Assembly (NCBI GenBank): GCA_947570625.1
Contig: CANOUP010000007.1
Coordinates: 1-64,000, forward strand
Direction: 5' to 3'
Source: an uncultured Clostridia bacterium
GTDB lineage: Bacteria; Bacillota; Clostridia; Christensenellales; Borkfalkiaceae
DNA: 64,000 bases
A model generated the notes under the pieces. It saw only the letters and a list, made by a program, of their open reading frames with translations. It made no database searches and was not told the DNA's origin. Positions 9,631 through 18,467 of this stretch are shown in pieces. The position numbers and the translations under genes are program-made. How positions within the stretch are numbered: the stretch's first letter is position 1; each line of letters begins with the position of its first letter.

Positions 9631-11594
9631 TGCTTTTTACTTTTCAATAATTTTTTCTTTAACTGCGAAATCGTATCCCTGATTTCTATTGCCTTTTCGA
9701 AATCGAGCTGTGCCGACGCGACTTTCATAAGCGCTTTCAGCTTTTCTATTTCGGCTGGTATGTCTTTTAGCTTTATATCGTCCGCGGAGGTCTTTTTACC
9801 CGTTATCCCGATAGTGTTTTTAACTTCTTTTACAATTGTTTTCGGAATAATGCCGTGCTGTTTATTGTACTCGGTCTGAATTTTACGACGTCGTTCGGTT
9901 TCGTCCAGCGCGCGCCTCATACTGCCCGTAACTGTGTCCGCGTACATTATGACCCTGCCTTCCGCATTTCGCGCCGCCCTGCCTATCGTCTGGACAAGCG
10001 AAGTTTCGCTCCTTAAAAATCCTTCCTTGTCCGCGTCGAGTATGGCGACGAGCTTTACCTCGGGAAGGTCAAGCCCTTCCCTCAAAAGGTTTATTCCGCA
10101 TAGAACGTCAAATTCCCCGCTCCTCAGTCCATTGATTATATCGATGCGTTCGAGCGCGTCGATGTCGCTGTGCATATAGCGGACTTTCAAGCCGTTTTCT
10201 TTGAGATAATCGGTAAGGCTTTCCGCCATACGTTTTGTCATCGTCGTCACGAGCACTCTTCCGCTCTGCGCGATTACAGTATTGATTTCGCCGAGCAAAT
10301 CGTCAATCTGTCCGCGCGTGGGACGTATAGAAACTTCGGGGTCGACAAGTCCCGTAGGGCGTATAAGCTGTTCGACGACGTTCCCCGCCTGTTCCATTTC
10401 ATACGGCGCGGGCGTTGCGGAAACGCATATAAGCTGAGGCACGCGCGCGTCGAACTCTTCGAACGTAAGCGGGCGGTTGTCGTAAGCCGATTGCAGGCGG
10501 AAACCGTAATTTACAAGGTTTTCCTTTCTCGAACGGTCGCCGTGATACATTGCGCGTATCTGCGGTATCGTCATATGGCTTTCGTCTATGAAAACGAGAA
10601 ATTTGCCCGCGGGGAAATAGTCAAGTAAAGTGAAGGACGGCTCGCCGGGGCTTCTGCCGTCGAAGTAACGGCTGTAATTCTCGACTCCCGTACAGTAGCC
10701 TATTTCCTTCATCATCTCCAAGTCGTAAGTAGTCCTCTGTTCCAGCCTCTGCGCTTCCAGCAGTTTACCACCGTCTTTAAAGGCTTTGACTTCGTCGGAC
10801 ATATCGCGCTCTATCATAGAAAGCGCTGAATTCATTTTGTCCGAACCTACCGCGTACTGGCTTGCGGGAAAAATGAGAACGTGTTTGAGTTCTGAAATTA
10901 TGTTGCCCGTAAGCGCGTCCTCTTCGCAGATTCTTTCAATCTCGTCGCCGAAAAATTCGACGCGGACGGCGATTTCGGAATTGCTTGCGGGGAAAATGTC
11001 GACGGTATCGCCCCTTACGCGGAACGACGAACGCTTGAAATCTATATCACGGCGGGCATACTGTATTTCGACCAGCTTGCGCAAAAGCGCGTCGCGCTCC
11101 ATCTGCATACCGGGGCGGAGAGAAACGGCAAGCCGGAAATATTCCTCGGGCGCTCCCAGTCCGTAAATACAGCTTACCGAAGCGACGACAATAACGTCCT
11201 CCCTTTCGCCGAGCGAGCTCGTCGCGGAGTTTCTTAGTTTGTCTATCTCGTCGTTCAGACTCATATCCTTTTCGATATACGTATCCGTCGAAGGAATGTA
11301 ACTTTCGGGCTGATAATAATCGTAATACGAAACAAAATACTCCACGCGGTTTTCGGGGAAAAACTCCTTGAACTCGTTGCAAAGCTGCGCCGCAAGCGTC
11401 TTGTTGTGCGCTATGACAAGCGCGGGGCGGTTGATGTTTTTTATAACGTTAGCCATGGTAAACGTTTTACCGCTTCCCGTTACGCCTACAAGCACCTGCG
11501 TGCGTATGCCGTCGAGCACGCCTTCCGTAAGACTGCGGATTGCCTGAGGCTGGTCGCCCGTGGGATTGAATTTTGAATGCAGTTCGAATTTCAT
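9627..11594 (-). CDS. uvrB: Excinuclease ABC subunit B
   Basis: UvrB is the damage-verifying helicase-like subunit of nucleotide excision repair. The 655-residue protein has Walker A GVTGSGKT (37-44), the beta-hairpin region [11 protein letters not shown], helicase motifs including DESH and QTIGRAARN, and a C-terminal UVR motif (about 615-650) that binds UvrC. It is the first gene of uvrB-uvrA. Two promoters can be read upstream: a consensus one with a LexA-type box, and a second with its -10 only seven bases before the ATG. No good Shine-Dalgarno sequence stands before this ATG, which fits partial use of a leaderless message. Confidence 0.99.
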   Translation of the reverse strand: MKFELHSKFNPTGDQPQAIRSLTEGVLDGIRTQVLVGVTGSGKTFTMANVIKNINRPALVIAHNKTLAAQLCNEFKEFFPENRVEYFVSYYDYYQPESYIPSTDTYIEKDMSLNDEIDKLRNSATSSLGEREDVIVVASVSCIYGLGAPEEYFRLAVSLRPGMQMERDALLRKLVEIQYARRDIDFKRSSFRVRGDTVDIFPASNSEIAVRVEFFGDEIERICEEDALTGNIISELKHVLIFPASQYAVGSDKMNSALSMIERDMSDEVKAFKDGGKLLEAQRLEQRTTYDLEMMKEIGYCTGVENYSRYFDGRSPGEPSFTLLDYFPAGKFLVFIDESHMTIPQIRAMYHGDRSRKENLVNYGFRLQSAYDNRPLTFEEFDARVPQLICVSATPAPYEMEQAGNVVEQLIRPTGLVDPEVSIRPTRGQIDDLLGEINTVIAQSGRVLVTTMTKRMAESLTDYLKENGLKVRYMHSDIDALERIDIINGLRSGEFDVLCGINLLREGLDLPEVKLVAILDADKEGFLRSETSLVQTIGRAARNAEGRVIMYADTVTGSMRRALDETERRRKIQTEYNKQHGIIPKTIVKEVKNTIGITGKKTSADDIKLKDIPAEIEKLKALMKVASAQLDFEKAIEIRDTISQLKKKLLKSKKQ

Positions 11595-11601
11595 CTTGAA
11601 A

Positions 11602-11630
11602 ATTATAACCTAAACGCGTGAATTTTACAA
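11602..11630 (-). promoter_or_regulatory. Candidate second uvrB promoter, leaderless
   Basis: On the minus strand TTGTAA, a 17-base spacer and TATAAT end seven bases before the uvrB ATG. Transcription would start at or next to the start codon. Confidence 0.5.
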
Positions 11631-11642
11631 CAGTTTGATTGG

Positions 11643-11656
11643 TAAACGTATGTTTA
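11643..11656. promoter_or_regulatory. LexA/DinR-type operator for uvrBA
   Basis: TAAACGTATGTTTA is a near-palindrome of the form AAAC-N4-GTTT, close to the Firmicutes DinR/LexA box CGAAC-N4-GTTCG. It directly follows the -10 hexamer of the strong uvrB promoter, where a bound repressor would block transcription. uvrBA is a classical SOS operon. Confidence 0.75.
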
Positions 11657-11657
11657 T

Positions 11658-11686
11658 AGTATACAGAACGGTTCTTTGTTTGTCAA
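11658..11686 (-). promoter_or_regulatory. uvrBA sigma-A promoter
   Basis: On the minus strand TTGACA (11686-11681), a 17-base spacer and TATACT (11663-11658). The LexA-type box sits immediately downstream. Confidence 0.85.
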
Positions 11687-11690
11687 ACGA

Positions 11691-11728
11691 TTTTGTAAAA
11701 AAACGTTGCGGTTTTATCCGCAACGTTT
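11691..11728 (-). terminator. Intrinsic terminator of the two-component operon
   Basis: The stem AAACGTTGCGG / CCGCAACGTTT (11701-11711 and 11718-11728) is followed on the minus strand by a run of T. It lies a few bases after the histidine kinase stop. Confidence 0.9.
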
Positions 11729-11732
11729 AATA

Positions 11733-13166
11733 TCATACGTTTTCTATTTCTTCGGGTACGGCGGGGAAATCAATCCAGAACGTCGAGCCCTTGCCGAGCT
11801 CGGAGTCCGCCCCGAAATCGAACGAGTGGTTTTTGAGAATTATCTTTACGATATTCAGACCGAGCCCCGTTCCCTTTACGGGACGGGAATGGTTTTCCTT
11901 AACGCGGTAATACCTGTTCCATATTTCCGCAAGTTCGTCCTTTGCTATGCCTTTGCCCATGTCCCTTATTTTAAGCTTTATTCTGTCTTCCTGTAAATCT
12001 TTTTTCAGGCTTATATATACGGTTTTATCCTCGCCCGTATAGTTCACCGCATTGCCGAGAAGGTTGTAAATTACCTGACCTATTTTTTCCTCGTCCGCGC
12101 GGGTGTACAGGTTTGCGTCGATGTCTACCATAAACGTGTAACCCTGCGTTTCCTGCAAGTATTCGAACTTATTTATTATGCCGTACAAAAACTCGGTAAG
12201 ATTGAATACTTTAAAGTTGATTTCGTCCATATTCGACGTGACTTTCGAAACATTGAGGACGTCGTTAACCAGCCCCGTCAGTCTGTCCGCTTCATCTATG
12301 ATTACTTGCAGGTGCTTGTCGCGCTTTTCGGGATTGTCGCCCGAAATTTCGCGTATCATAGAAGCGTAAGCCTTAATCATAGTCAGAGGGGTCTTTAAAT
12401 CGTGCGATACGTTAGCAAGTATTTCACGCTGGAAATCTTCGCTCTTTTTAACCTCGTCGCGCACGGAATTCAGCGTATCGGAAAGGTCGGCTAGTTCCTG
12501 ATACTCGGCGTTTGCGAAATTCACGTCGAAATCGCCCTTTGAAAATCTTACCGCCGTCATAGACAGGTTTTTGAGTCCGTCGGAAAGCTTTTGCGACGCG
12601 CTGAAAGAAATGAGCCCCGCCACGAGAAGCACTATAACGCCTATTATTACCAGGTACAGGACCATTACGCGCATAGACCCCTTTAATATTCTCATAGAAT
12701 AATAAGCGGTTATATATGTATTCTGACCCGCGTAAGGAACGCGCTTTGCATAAACCAGACTGTCGTTTTCCGCAAATATGACAGAACCGCCTTCGTCCAC
12801 TCCGTCCAGTTCGGAAATTATTACGGACAAATCGGAAATATCGTCGTTATCCACTTCGTAGCCTATGGGCAGAATTATGTTGCCTTCTTCGGACAGCAGG
12901 TAAAAGTTTATGCCCTCTTTGCGGTACTCGCGCATTTCCGCCGAAATTTTAAAATCGTTATTGGGGGAATAGAAAAGAGAGGCGACCTCGTTGCCCGCGT
13001 GCGAAATACGAACGCGCGCCTGCGCTTCCGCCGTACTGCTTACCACAATGTAAAAAGTAACTTCGAGCAACACCGTCAGAAGAATTGCGAACAGCAAAAA
13101 ATACCTCAGCATTACGAGGTTGATTCTTTTAAGCTTTTTAATTTTTTTGCGCTTTTCAGACTTCAA
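11733..13166 (-). CDS. Sensor histidine kinase
   Basis: The 477-residue membrane kinase has a first membrane helix at about 19-42, an extracytoplasmic sensor region of about 125 residues, a second helix at about 168-189, and a HAMP linker. The HisKA domain has the phospho-acceptor in NVSHDLKTPL (H255). The HATPase domain has NLLGNAVNYTG (N box), DMGKGI (G1) and GTGLGLNIV (G2). It pairs with the OmpR-type regulator whose coding region overlaps its start by 11 bases. The sensor region resembles no ligand-binding domain I recognise, so the signal is unknown. No obvious target gene lies next to it. Confidence 0.95.
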   Translation of the reverse strand: MKSEKRKKIKKLKRINLVMLRYFLLFAILLTVLLEVTFYIVVSSTAEAQARVRISHAGNEVASLFYSPNNDFKISAEMREYRKEGINFYLLSEEGNIILPIGYEVDNDDISDLSVIISELDGVDEGGSVIFAENDSLVYAKRVPYAGQNTYITAYYSMRILKGSMRVMVLYLVIIGVIVLLVAGLISFSASQKLSDGLKNLSMTAVRFSKGDFDVNFANAEYQELADLSDTLNSVRDEVKKSEDFQREILANVSHDLKTPLTMIKAYASMIREISGDNPEKRDKHLQVIIDEADRLTGLVNDVLNVSKVTSNMDEINFKVFNLTEFLYGIINKFEYLQETQGYTFMVDIDANLYTRADEEKIGQVIYNLLGNAVNYTGEDKTVYISLKKDLQEDRIKLKIRDMGKGIAKDELAEIWNRYYRVKENHSRPVKGTGLGLNIVKIILKNHSFDFGADSELGKGSTFWIDFPAVPEEIENV

Positions 13167-13821
13167 ACTTGTAACCCAAGCCCCTTAAAGTAACAATGAA
13201 TTTTCTGTACTGTTTGAGATTAGAACGAAGCATTTTAATGTGTGTATCGACCGTGCGGTCGTCGCCGTAAAAATCGAAGCCCCACACGTCCATTAAAAGC
13301 TTTTCGCGGGTCAAGGCGATATTTTTGTTCTTGACGAAATAGAAAAGTATTTCGTACTCTTTCGGAGTAAGCTCCGCCTTTTCACCGTCGACATAGACGT
13401 TGCGCCCGACCATATCTATGGTGAGCCCTTCGAAAGTTATTACGTCTTTATTGTTATCCTCGCCGTGCTTGCGTTTTAACACGGCGTTTATCCTTGCCAT
13501 TACCTCCTTCGGCGAGAAAGGTTTTGTAACGTAGTCGTCAACCCCTATTTCGAACCCGAACAGTTTGTCGTATTCTTCGCTTCTTGCCGAAAGCATAATG
13601 ACGGGAATATCTTTGAACTTCTTAATTTCCTTGACCGCCGAAAAGCCGTCCAAACGGGGCATCATTATATCCATGAGAATAATATCGAAGTCGTTTTCCC
13701 TGCAAAGCTTTACTGCCTCCATTCCGTCGCCCGCTTCGTATGCGGTACCGCCTTCGAACTCTACGTATTCTTTAAGCACACCCCTTATCATCTCTTCGTC
13801 GTCAACAATAAGAACTTTCAT
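13156..13821 (-). CDS. OmpR/PhoB-family response regulator
   Basis: The 221-residue regulator has a receiver domain (about 1-118) with the acidic pair D7/D8, phospho-acceptor D51 in LMDIMMPRLDG and the conserved lysine K100 in VTKPFSP. A winged-helix DNA-binding domain follows (about 130-221), with the recognition-helix region TVDTHIKMLRSNL. AAGGTGG precedes the ATG at good distance. It is the first gene of the pair, with the kinase start inside its 3' end. The genes controlled are unknown. Confidence 0.97.
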   Translation of the reverse strand: MKVLIVDDEEMIRGVLKEYVEFEGGTAYEAGDGMEAVKLCRENDFDIILMDIMMPRLDGFSAVKEIKKFKDIPVIMLSARSEEYDKLFGFEIGVDDYVTKPFSPKEVMARINAVLKRKHGEDNNKDVITFEGLTIDMVGRNVYVDGEKAELTPKEYEILFYFVKNKNIALTREKLLMDVWGFDFYGDDRTVDTHIKMLRSNLKQYRKFIVTLRGLGYKFEV

Positions 13822-13928
13822 AATACCACCTTGTATAATTTACTTATTTATATAATAAACACAAAAAGTATCGGTTAATTTATACGGTAATGAAATATTT
13901 GTGAAATTATAGTTTTTTATAAAAAATT

Positions 13929-13957
13929 ATTGACAAAACTTTAATATACTGATATTA
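13929..13957 (+). promoter_or_regulatory. Promoter of the radical-SAM/DUF4130 operon
   Basis: TTGACA (13929-13934), a 17-base spacer and TATTAT (13952-13957), about 60 bases before the first start codon. Confidence 0.8.
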
Positions 13958-13964
13958 TAGATAT

Positions 13965-13978
13965 ATAAACATTTGTTT
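13965..13978. promoter_or_regulatory. Possible LexA/DinR-type box
   Basis: TAAACATTTGTTTG has the same AAAC-N4-GTTT form as the uvrB operator and lies just after the -10 hexamer, around the transcription start. The region is A/T rich, so chance occurrence is possible. Confidence 0.45.
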
Positions 13979-14017
13979 GTTTTATGCAATAACGGCACTT
14001 TTTGTATCGGATAGACT

Positions 14018-15274
14018 ATGATTGACGCAGATAAACTTGAAATTTTGACCGAAAGCGCAAAATACGACGTGTCCTGCTCCTCGTCGGGTTCGAGAAGAAC
14101 CAACAAGGCGGGCGGGCTGGGGAACGCCTCCGTCGGCGGAATTTGCCACTCCTTTACCCCAGACGGAAGATGTATTTCGCTTTTGAAAATACTTATGAGC
14201 AACGACTGCATTTACGACTGCGAATACTGCCCGAACAGGCGGAGCGCAGACGTAAGGCGGGCAAGCCTTACGCCCGACGAAATATGCGAGCTGGTCATAA
14301 ACTTTTACAGGCGCAACTATATCGAGGGGCTGTTCCTGTCCTCCGCCGTGTTCGGAAATCCCGACAAGACCATGGAGCTGATGACCGAAACGGTAAGCAA
14401 ACTGAGAAGAGTTTACAACTTCAACGGATATATTCATATGAAGGGAATCCCGCACGCCGACGGCGCGCTCGTTATGAAGGCGGCTAAGCTTGCCGACAGA
14501 ATGAGTTACAACGTCGAACTTCCGAGCGAGAAATCGCTTAAACTGCTCGCCCCGCAAAAGACCAAAGAGAGCCTTCTTCTGCCCATGAAGAGCCTGAACA
14601 ACGCTATTGAATACGACAAGCAGAACAATGTACGGCGCGGAAAAGTTCTGCCTGCGGGGCAAACTACGCAGATGATTATAGGCGCTTCGCCCGAGTGCGA
14701 CGGGCAGATTTTAAAACTTACCGAAGCGCTTTACAGAAATATGCATCTCAAACGCGTATACTATTCCTCGTATATACCCGTCGTGCAGAGCAGTAAACTG
14801 CCCGCAAACGGCGCGGGGTTACTACGCGAACACAGGCTGTACCAGGCGGACTGGCTTATACGCTTTTACGGTTTCGACGTAAACGAAATTTGCGGTGAGG
14901 ACGAAAATCTTTCTCCCGACTATGACCCCAAATGCGCCTGGGCTCTGCGGAATATGCACCTCTTTCCCGTCGAAATTAATACCGCACCGCTCGAAATGCT
15001 TCTGCGCGTTCCCGGCATCGGGGCAAAAAGCGCTTACAGAATTACGGAAGCGAGAAAATTTTCAAAGCTGGACTTCGATAATCTTGCAAAAATGCGCATA
15101 GTATTAAAGAGAGCCAGACATTTTATCACCTGTAAAGGGAAATTCTGCGGTACGGACAGTTTAGCCCAGGTTAAAACTTCGCTTTTGATTTCGGGCTCGG
15201 GAGAAATCAACGAACAGCTTACGATGTTTTCCGAACCGTCCACCGCCCTTTCCGCTCTCACGGGAGAAATATGA
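14018..15274 (+). CDS. Putative DNA modification/repair radical SAM protein (TIGR03916-like)
   Basis: The 418-residue protein has the radical SAM cluster motif CIYDCEYC (C64, C68, C71) after a glycine-rich N-terminus. It ends with a helix-hairpin-helix DNA-binding element, LLRVPGIGAKSAYRI, near residue 330. This combination matches the family annotated as putative DNA modification/repair radical SAM proteins, which occurs beside DUF4130 proteins or uracil-DNA-glycosylase-like domains. The chemistry and substrate are, as far as I know, undetermined. It is distinct from spore photoproduct lyase. Its stop overlaps the start of the DUF4130 gene by four bases (ATGA). A LexA-like box lies at its promoter. 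Confidence 0.88.
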   Translation: MIDADKLEILTESAKYDVSCSSSGSRRTNKAGGLGNASVGGICHSFTPDGRCISLLKILMSNDCIYDCEYCPNRRSADVRRASLTPDEICELVINFYRRNYIEGLFLSSAVFGNPDKTMELMTETVSKLRRVYNFNGYIHMKGIPHADGALVMKAAKLADRMSYNVELPSEKSLKLLAPQKTKESLLLPMKSLNNAIEYDKQNNVRRGKVLPAGQTTQMIIGASPECDGQILKLTEALYRNMHLKRVYYSSYIPVVQSSKLPANGAGLLREHRLYQADWLIRFYGFDVNEICGEDENLSPDYDPKCAWALRNMHLFPVEINTAPLEMLLRVPGIGAKSAYRITEARKFSKLDFDNLAKMRIVLKRARHFITCKGKFCGTDSLAQVKTSLLISGSGEINEQLTMFSEPSTALSALTGEI

Positions 15275-16005
15275 AAATTTTTATTACGGACGGGTCGCCC
15301 GAAGCGTTTTTTACAGCCGTGTTCGACGCGTTTGCGGAAAAGGAATGTATAGTCACTTCCGACGAAAACGTTCAGCTTGCGTTCGACAGCCAGGTTATAC
15401 GCACTGTATACGACGAAGAGAAATGCGAACGCGTGCGTAAGGGCATAGCCAGATACGATAAAGACGCCGAGGACGACGTGCTGTTTGTGCTGAGAAGCTG
15501 CGACCCGCTTAAAGAACAGATTGCTTTCGAATATATAAAAAAGCTGATGAAGAGCAAAACAGCCGTAAAAAAGATGCTCAGTCTGCCCGAAGTTATCGAA
15601 TTCAACGATATTTTATATAAGGTCACGGGCGAAGCGCACAGACTTAAAGGGCTTTTAAGGTTTATGGAAAGCCGCGATAACGTGCTTTACGCCCCCTATT
15701 CGCCCGACAACGACATAACCGATATTCTTATGCGTCACTTTGCTTCCAGGCTGAAAAACGAAAGATTCGTGATACACGACGTAAAGCGTAAAATCGCCGG
15801 TATGTACAACGGGCACGAATGGATTATGAACTATGTGGGAGAAGCCGAAGTATACCTTTCGGAATACGAGCGCGCGTTTGAAAATTTATGGAAGAAGTAT
15901 TATCTTGCCGTAAACATAGAAGAACGCCCGCACGAAAAACAGATGAAACGCAGTATGCCCGTAAGATACTGGAAATTTTTGCCTGAAAAAAATCAGAAAA
16001 CGTAA
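15271..16005 (+). CDS. DUF4130 putative DNA-metabolism protein (TIGR03915-like)
   Basis: The 244-residue protein resembles the DUF4130/TIGR03915 family, known almost only as the partner of the radical SAM protein upstream. Recognisable stretches are the N-terminal ITDGSPEAFFTAVFDAF, the middle YKVTGEAHRLKGLLRFM and the C-terminal MPVRYWKFLPEK. In other bacteria this domain is fused to a uracil-DNA glycosylase-like domain; here the protein ends after DUF4130, so the glycosylase part is absent or encoded elsewhere. Overlapping start and stop codons indicate coupling with the radical SAM gene. Role inferred from partnership only. Confidence 0.82.
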   Translation: MKIFITDGSPEAFFTAVFDAFAEKECIVTSDENVQLAFDSQVIRTVYDEEKCERVRKGIARYDKDAEDDVLFVLRSCDPLKEQIAFEYIKKLMKSKTAVKKMLSLPEVIEFNDILYKVTGEAHRLKGLLRFMESRDNVLYAPYSPDNDITDILMRHFASRLKNERFVIHDVKRKIAGMYNGHEWIMNYVGEAEVYLSEYERAFENLWKKYYLAVNIEERPHEKQMKRSMPVRYWKFLPEKNQKT

Positions 16006-16020
16006 AAACTTTAAAGAGAG

Positions 16021-16063
16021 AAAAATAGCGCAGATTTTTTCAAAAAAATCTGCGCTATTTTTA
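16021..16063. terminator. Bidirectional terminator between DUF4130 and LRR lipoprotein genes
   Basis: A long stem, AAAAATAGCGCAGATTTTTT paired with its near-perfect complement, carries T-runs on both strands. It lies between two convergent genes. Confidence 0.93.
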
Positions 16064-16091
16064 TTTCCTATGTCCCATTGTTCTATTTGGA

Positions 16092-17207
16092 TTAATTACG
16101 GACAGCGTTGAAGTGAAGCGTCGGCGCTCCTTCCTCTCTTTCACTCCAAAACTCGCCTTTTTCGACCGCATCCCAATCCGCCGATGTTCCCGCAAAGTAA
16201 ATATCGTCTAACCCGTCGCATTTCGCAAATGCAAATCTCTCGATTACTTGCAGCGAGGCGGGAATATAAATCTCCAAAAGAGAAACACACCCGCTGAATG
16301 CGCCGTCGCCGATTGTTTGAGTCGCATTACCTAACTTGACGGAAGTGAGCGAGGTACAATCGTAAAACCCGTTTACTTCTAAAAGGCTGTCAGGCAGGAC
16401 GATGTTATCCAAGCTAAAACACCCGTTAAACGCACTCTCGCCAATCTCTTGAAATCCCTGCGGGAAATAGAACGAGGTCAGCTTTCGGCAGTCGTAAAAC
16501 GCCGAGTCCTCGATTGCGCGGAGAGCGCTGTTCTCCGAAATTTTTACCTCTTCCAAAGCTTCACAGAAAATAAACGACTGAAAGCCGATTTTCTCCACAC
16601 TGTCGGGCACGGTAACGCTTTTCAGCGCGGAGCAACCCTCGAACAGGTGGTCGCCAATCAAAGTAATTCCCTGAGGTAAAACTATTTGTTTTAACGCGCC
16701 GCAATTCTTGAAAACAGCGTTTCCGAGCTGCTCGACACGTGCACCGAAGGCAACGCTTTCGAGCGCGGTACAACCTTCAAAAACACGGTCATCTATTCTT
16801 GTTACCGTATCGGGAATTGCAACGCCCGTGAGCTTGGTTATGTTTGCAAACGCACCGGAAGCAATAGCCAAGACAGGCTCGTTTTCATAGTAGGACGGAA
16901 TTATTATCTGCTCCGCATCAGCCGAACCCAAGCCGGTTACGGCATAGCCTCCCTCATACAAATAAGTCAACTCCAACCCCTTCGTATAGTTGGTTACGAA
17001 TCCGCAAACAGAGCAAGCGCCGTCCGCAGTATCGTGCGCTTCCTCGTCATAATATCCCCTGCAATCATCGCACATTTTCCAGTGCTGTTCGTCGTTTCTT
17101 CCCAATTGATTGCCGGAATGCGTATGTCCCCCGCCACAGGAAGCAAACGCCGGCGCACAGGCACAAACGGCAATAATGATGCCTGAAATTAAAGTTTTGT
17201 TTTTCAT
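16092..17207 (-). CDS. BspA-type leucine-rich-repeat lipoprotein
   Basis: The 371-residue protein starts with a lipoprotein signal peptide and lipobox AFASC (C24 would be lipidated), so it should be anchored outside the membrane. Residues 42-70 hold paired cysteines (CDDC, CSVC) with HW and AHD, a small motif common in gut clostridial surface proteins. From about residue 105 there are tandem LRR_5 (BspA) repeats of about 23 residues, for example AFANITKLTGVAIPDTVTRI and VFEGCTALESVAFGARVEQL. Such proteins bind host or microbial ligands, but the ligand here is unknown. GAGG lies just before the ATG. Confidence 0.9.
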   Translation of the reverse strand: MKNKTLISGIIIAVCACAPAFASCGGGHTHSGNQLGRNDEQHWKMCDDCRGYYDEEAHDTADGACSVCGFVTNYTKGLELTYLYEGGYAVTGLGSADAEQIIIPSYYENEPVLAIASGAFANITKLTGVAIPDTVTRIDDRVFEGCTALESVAFGARVEQLGNAVFKNCGALKQIVLPQGITLIGDHLFEGCSALKSVTVPDSVEKIGFQSFIFCEALEEVKISENSALRAIEDSAFYDCRKLTSFYFPQGFQEIGESAFNGCFSLDNIVLPDSLLEVNGFYDCTSLTSVKLGNATQTIGDGAFSGCVSLLEIYIPASLQVIERFAFAKCDGLDDIYFAGTSADWDAVEKGEFWSEREEGAPTLHFNAVRN

Positions 17208-17218
17208 TTTTACCTCAT

Positions 17219-17246
17219 ATAACTGCTTTTTTGTAAAAGCAGTTAT
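17219..17246 (-). other. Hairpin at the mrp / LRR lipoprotein junction
   Basis: The inverted repeat AACTGCTTTT / AAAAGCAGTT overlaps the end of the mrp gene. On the minus strand it is not followed by a T-run but by the ribosome-binding site of the lipoprotein gene. It may be a processing or partial termination site. Confidence 0.35.
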
Positions 17247-18070
17247 ATCTTTTTAAGAATTTTATCGAGAAAATCAGAAAGGTAGTTTTCTTTAAGCTCT
17301 TCAAGCTTTCCGCTGTCGGCGCACTTTGTAAGTTCGGGATCGATGGGAAGCTTTGCAACCGCAGGTATGCCGTTTTCAAGAGCAATAGCGTCCACTCCGC
17401 TTTCACCGAACACTGAAATTTTCCTGTTGCAGTCGGGGCATTTGATATAGCTCATATTTTCCACTATGCCGAGAATGGGCACGTTCATCATCTGAGCCAT
17501 ATTGACGGCTTTCTGAACAATCATACCGACCAAATCCTGCGGAGTGGTCACTATTATTACGCCGTCGAGAGGAATGCTCTGGAACACCGTCAAAGGCACG
17601 TCGCCGGTTCCGGGAGGCATATCGATGAACATTATGTCTACTCCCGTCCATATGACGTCCGTCCAGAATTGAAGCACGGTTCCAGATATCAAAGACCCGC
17701 GCCAGACTACGGGCTCCGCCTCGTTTTCAAGAAGGACGTTCATCGACATAACCTGAATACCGCCGTCCGAAACGGTGGGTATAATTCCGTTTTCGTTGCC
17801 CGTCGCGCGGTCTGTTATTCCCAACATGCGTGGTATCGAAGGACCGGTGATGTCTGCGTCCATAACGGCGGTAACCTTGCCTTTATTCTGCGCCGCCGCA
17901 GCCAAAAGCGCGCACGTCATCGACTTGCCTACTCCGCCCTTACCGCTTACTACGGCTATTACTTTTTTTATATCGCTGAATTCGTGCGGCTTTTTCAAAA
18001 GACTTTCCTTCTTGCGCGAAGAACAGTCCGACCCGCACGAAGAACAATCGTGAGTACAATTTTCAGACAT
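17243..18070 (-). CDS. mrp: Mrp/NBP35-family P-loop ATPase (iron-sulfur carrier)
   Basis: The 275-residue protein has the deviant Walker A SGKGGVGKS (42-50), then DADITGPSIPRMLG and DMPPGTGDVPLT, all typical of Mrp/ApbC/NBP35. The CxxC pair in YIKCPDC (about residue 210) is the family's bridging Fe-S ligand. A cysteine-rich N-terminus (C5, C9, C12, C16) resembles the NBP35 N-terminal cluster site. It is expected to carry and transfer 4Fe-4S clusters, which suits neighbours such as fumarase, radical SAM proteins and PflA. AAGGAG precedes the ATG. Confidence 0.95.
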   Translation of the reverse strand: MSENCTHDCSSCGSDCSSRKKESLLKKPHEFSDIKKVIAVVSGKGGVGKSMTCALLAAAAQNKGKVTAVMDADITGPSIPRMLGITDRATGNENGIIPTVSDGGIQVMSMNVLLENEAEPVVWRGSLISGTVLQFWTDVIWTGVDIMFIDMPPGTGDVPLTVFQSIPLDGVIIVTTPQDLVGMIVQKAVNMAQMMNVPILGIVENMSYIKCPDCNRKISVFGESGVDAIALENGIPAVAKLPIDPELTKCADSGKLEELKENYLSDFLDKILKKI

Positions 18071-18152
18071 AATAACTCCTTATAAATTGCTTAAATCGAC
18101 TATATTTTAAATTATCGGCATAAATTTGTCAATTAAAACCTTATAAAGTTGC

Positions 18153-18181
18153 TTGCCAAACACAAACTTTTCTGTTAAAAT
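18153..18181 (+). promoter_or_regulatory. SRP RNA promoter
   Basis: TTGCCA (18153-18158), a 17-base spacer and TAAAAT (18176-18181), about seven bases before the predicted RNA 5' end. Confidence 0.75.
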
Positions 18182-18187
18182 AATTCT

Positions 18188-18428
18188 ACTGTGCTAAGTG
18201 GGGAGTCAGCGGTGCCCTGTACCTGCAATCCGCTATAGCAGGACCGAATGTCTTTCTCGACGAAACGTGTGGAAGGCCGCGCTTTATAAGGGGTGTTGAT
18301 ACCAAGGTCTTATGCAACCGGACGCTGCGAACCGTGTCAGGATAGGGATATAGCAGCACTAAACAGTTTATCCGGTGTGCCATAAGGTAGCTTTGGAGTA
18401 GCTACCTGTAAAGCTTACGCTTCGGCTC
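18188..18428 (+). ncRNA. ffs: Signal recognition particle RNA, large Bacillus type
   Basis: The 5' Alu-domain block GTGCTAAGTGGGGAG followed by AGCGGTGCCCTGTACCTG and CAATCCGCTATAGCAGG is almost the same as in the B. subtilis scRNA. The S domain is visible further on as GTGTCAGG-ATA-GGGA-TAT-AGCAGC: the symmetric loop, a GNRA tetraloop (GGGA) and the conserved AGCAG that bind Ffh. The length of roughly 240 bases is that of the large SRP RNA of spore-forming Firmicutes. The 3' end is set approximately. The RNA is the scaffold of the particle that targets membrane and secreted proteins. Confidence 0.92.
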
Positions 18429-18467
18429 GTTTCGGCAAAAAAGACTGCACAGCTTTTTTGAAAATTT

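Noticed and set aside
14018..15274. The radical SAM gene as spore photoproduct lyase
   Set aside because: The cysteine motif spacing is shared by all radical SAM enzymes, but the helix-hairpin-helix end and the DUF4130 partner fit the putative repair family, not SplB.
18186..18383. A 65-codon minus-strand open frame
   Set aside because: It lies wholly in the SRP RNA and is explained by that RNA.
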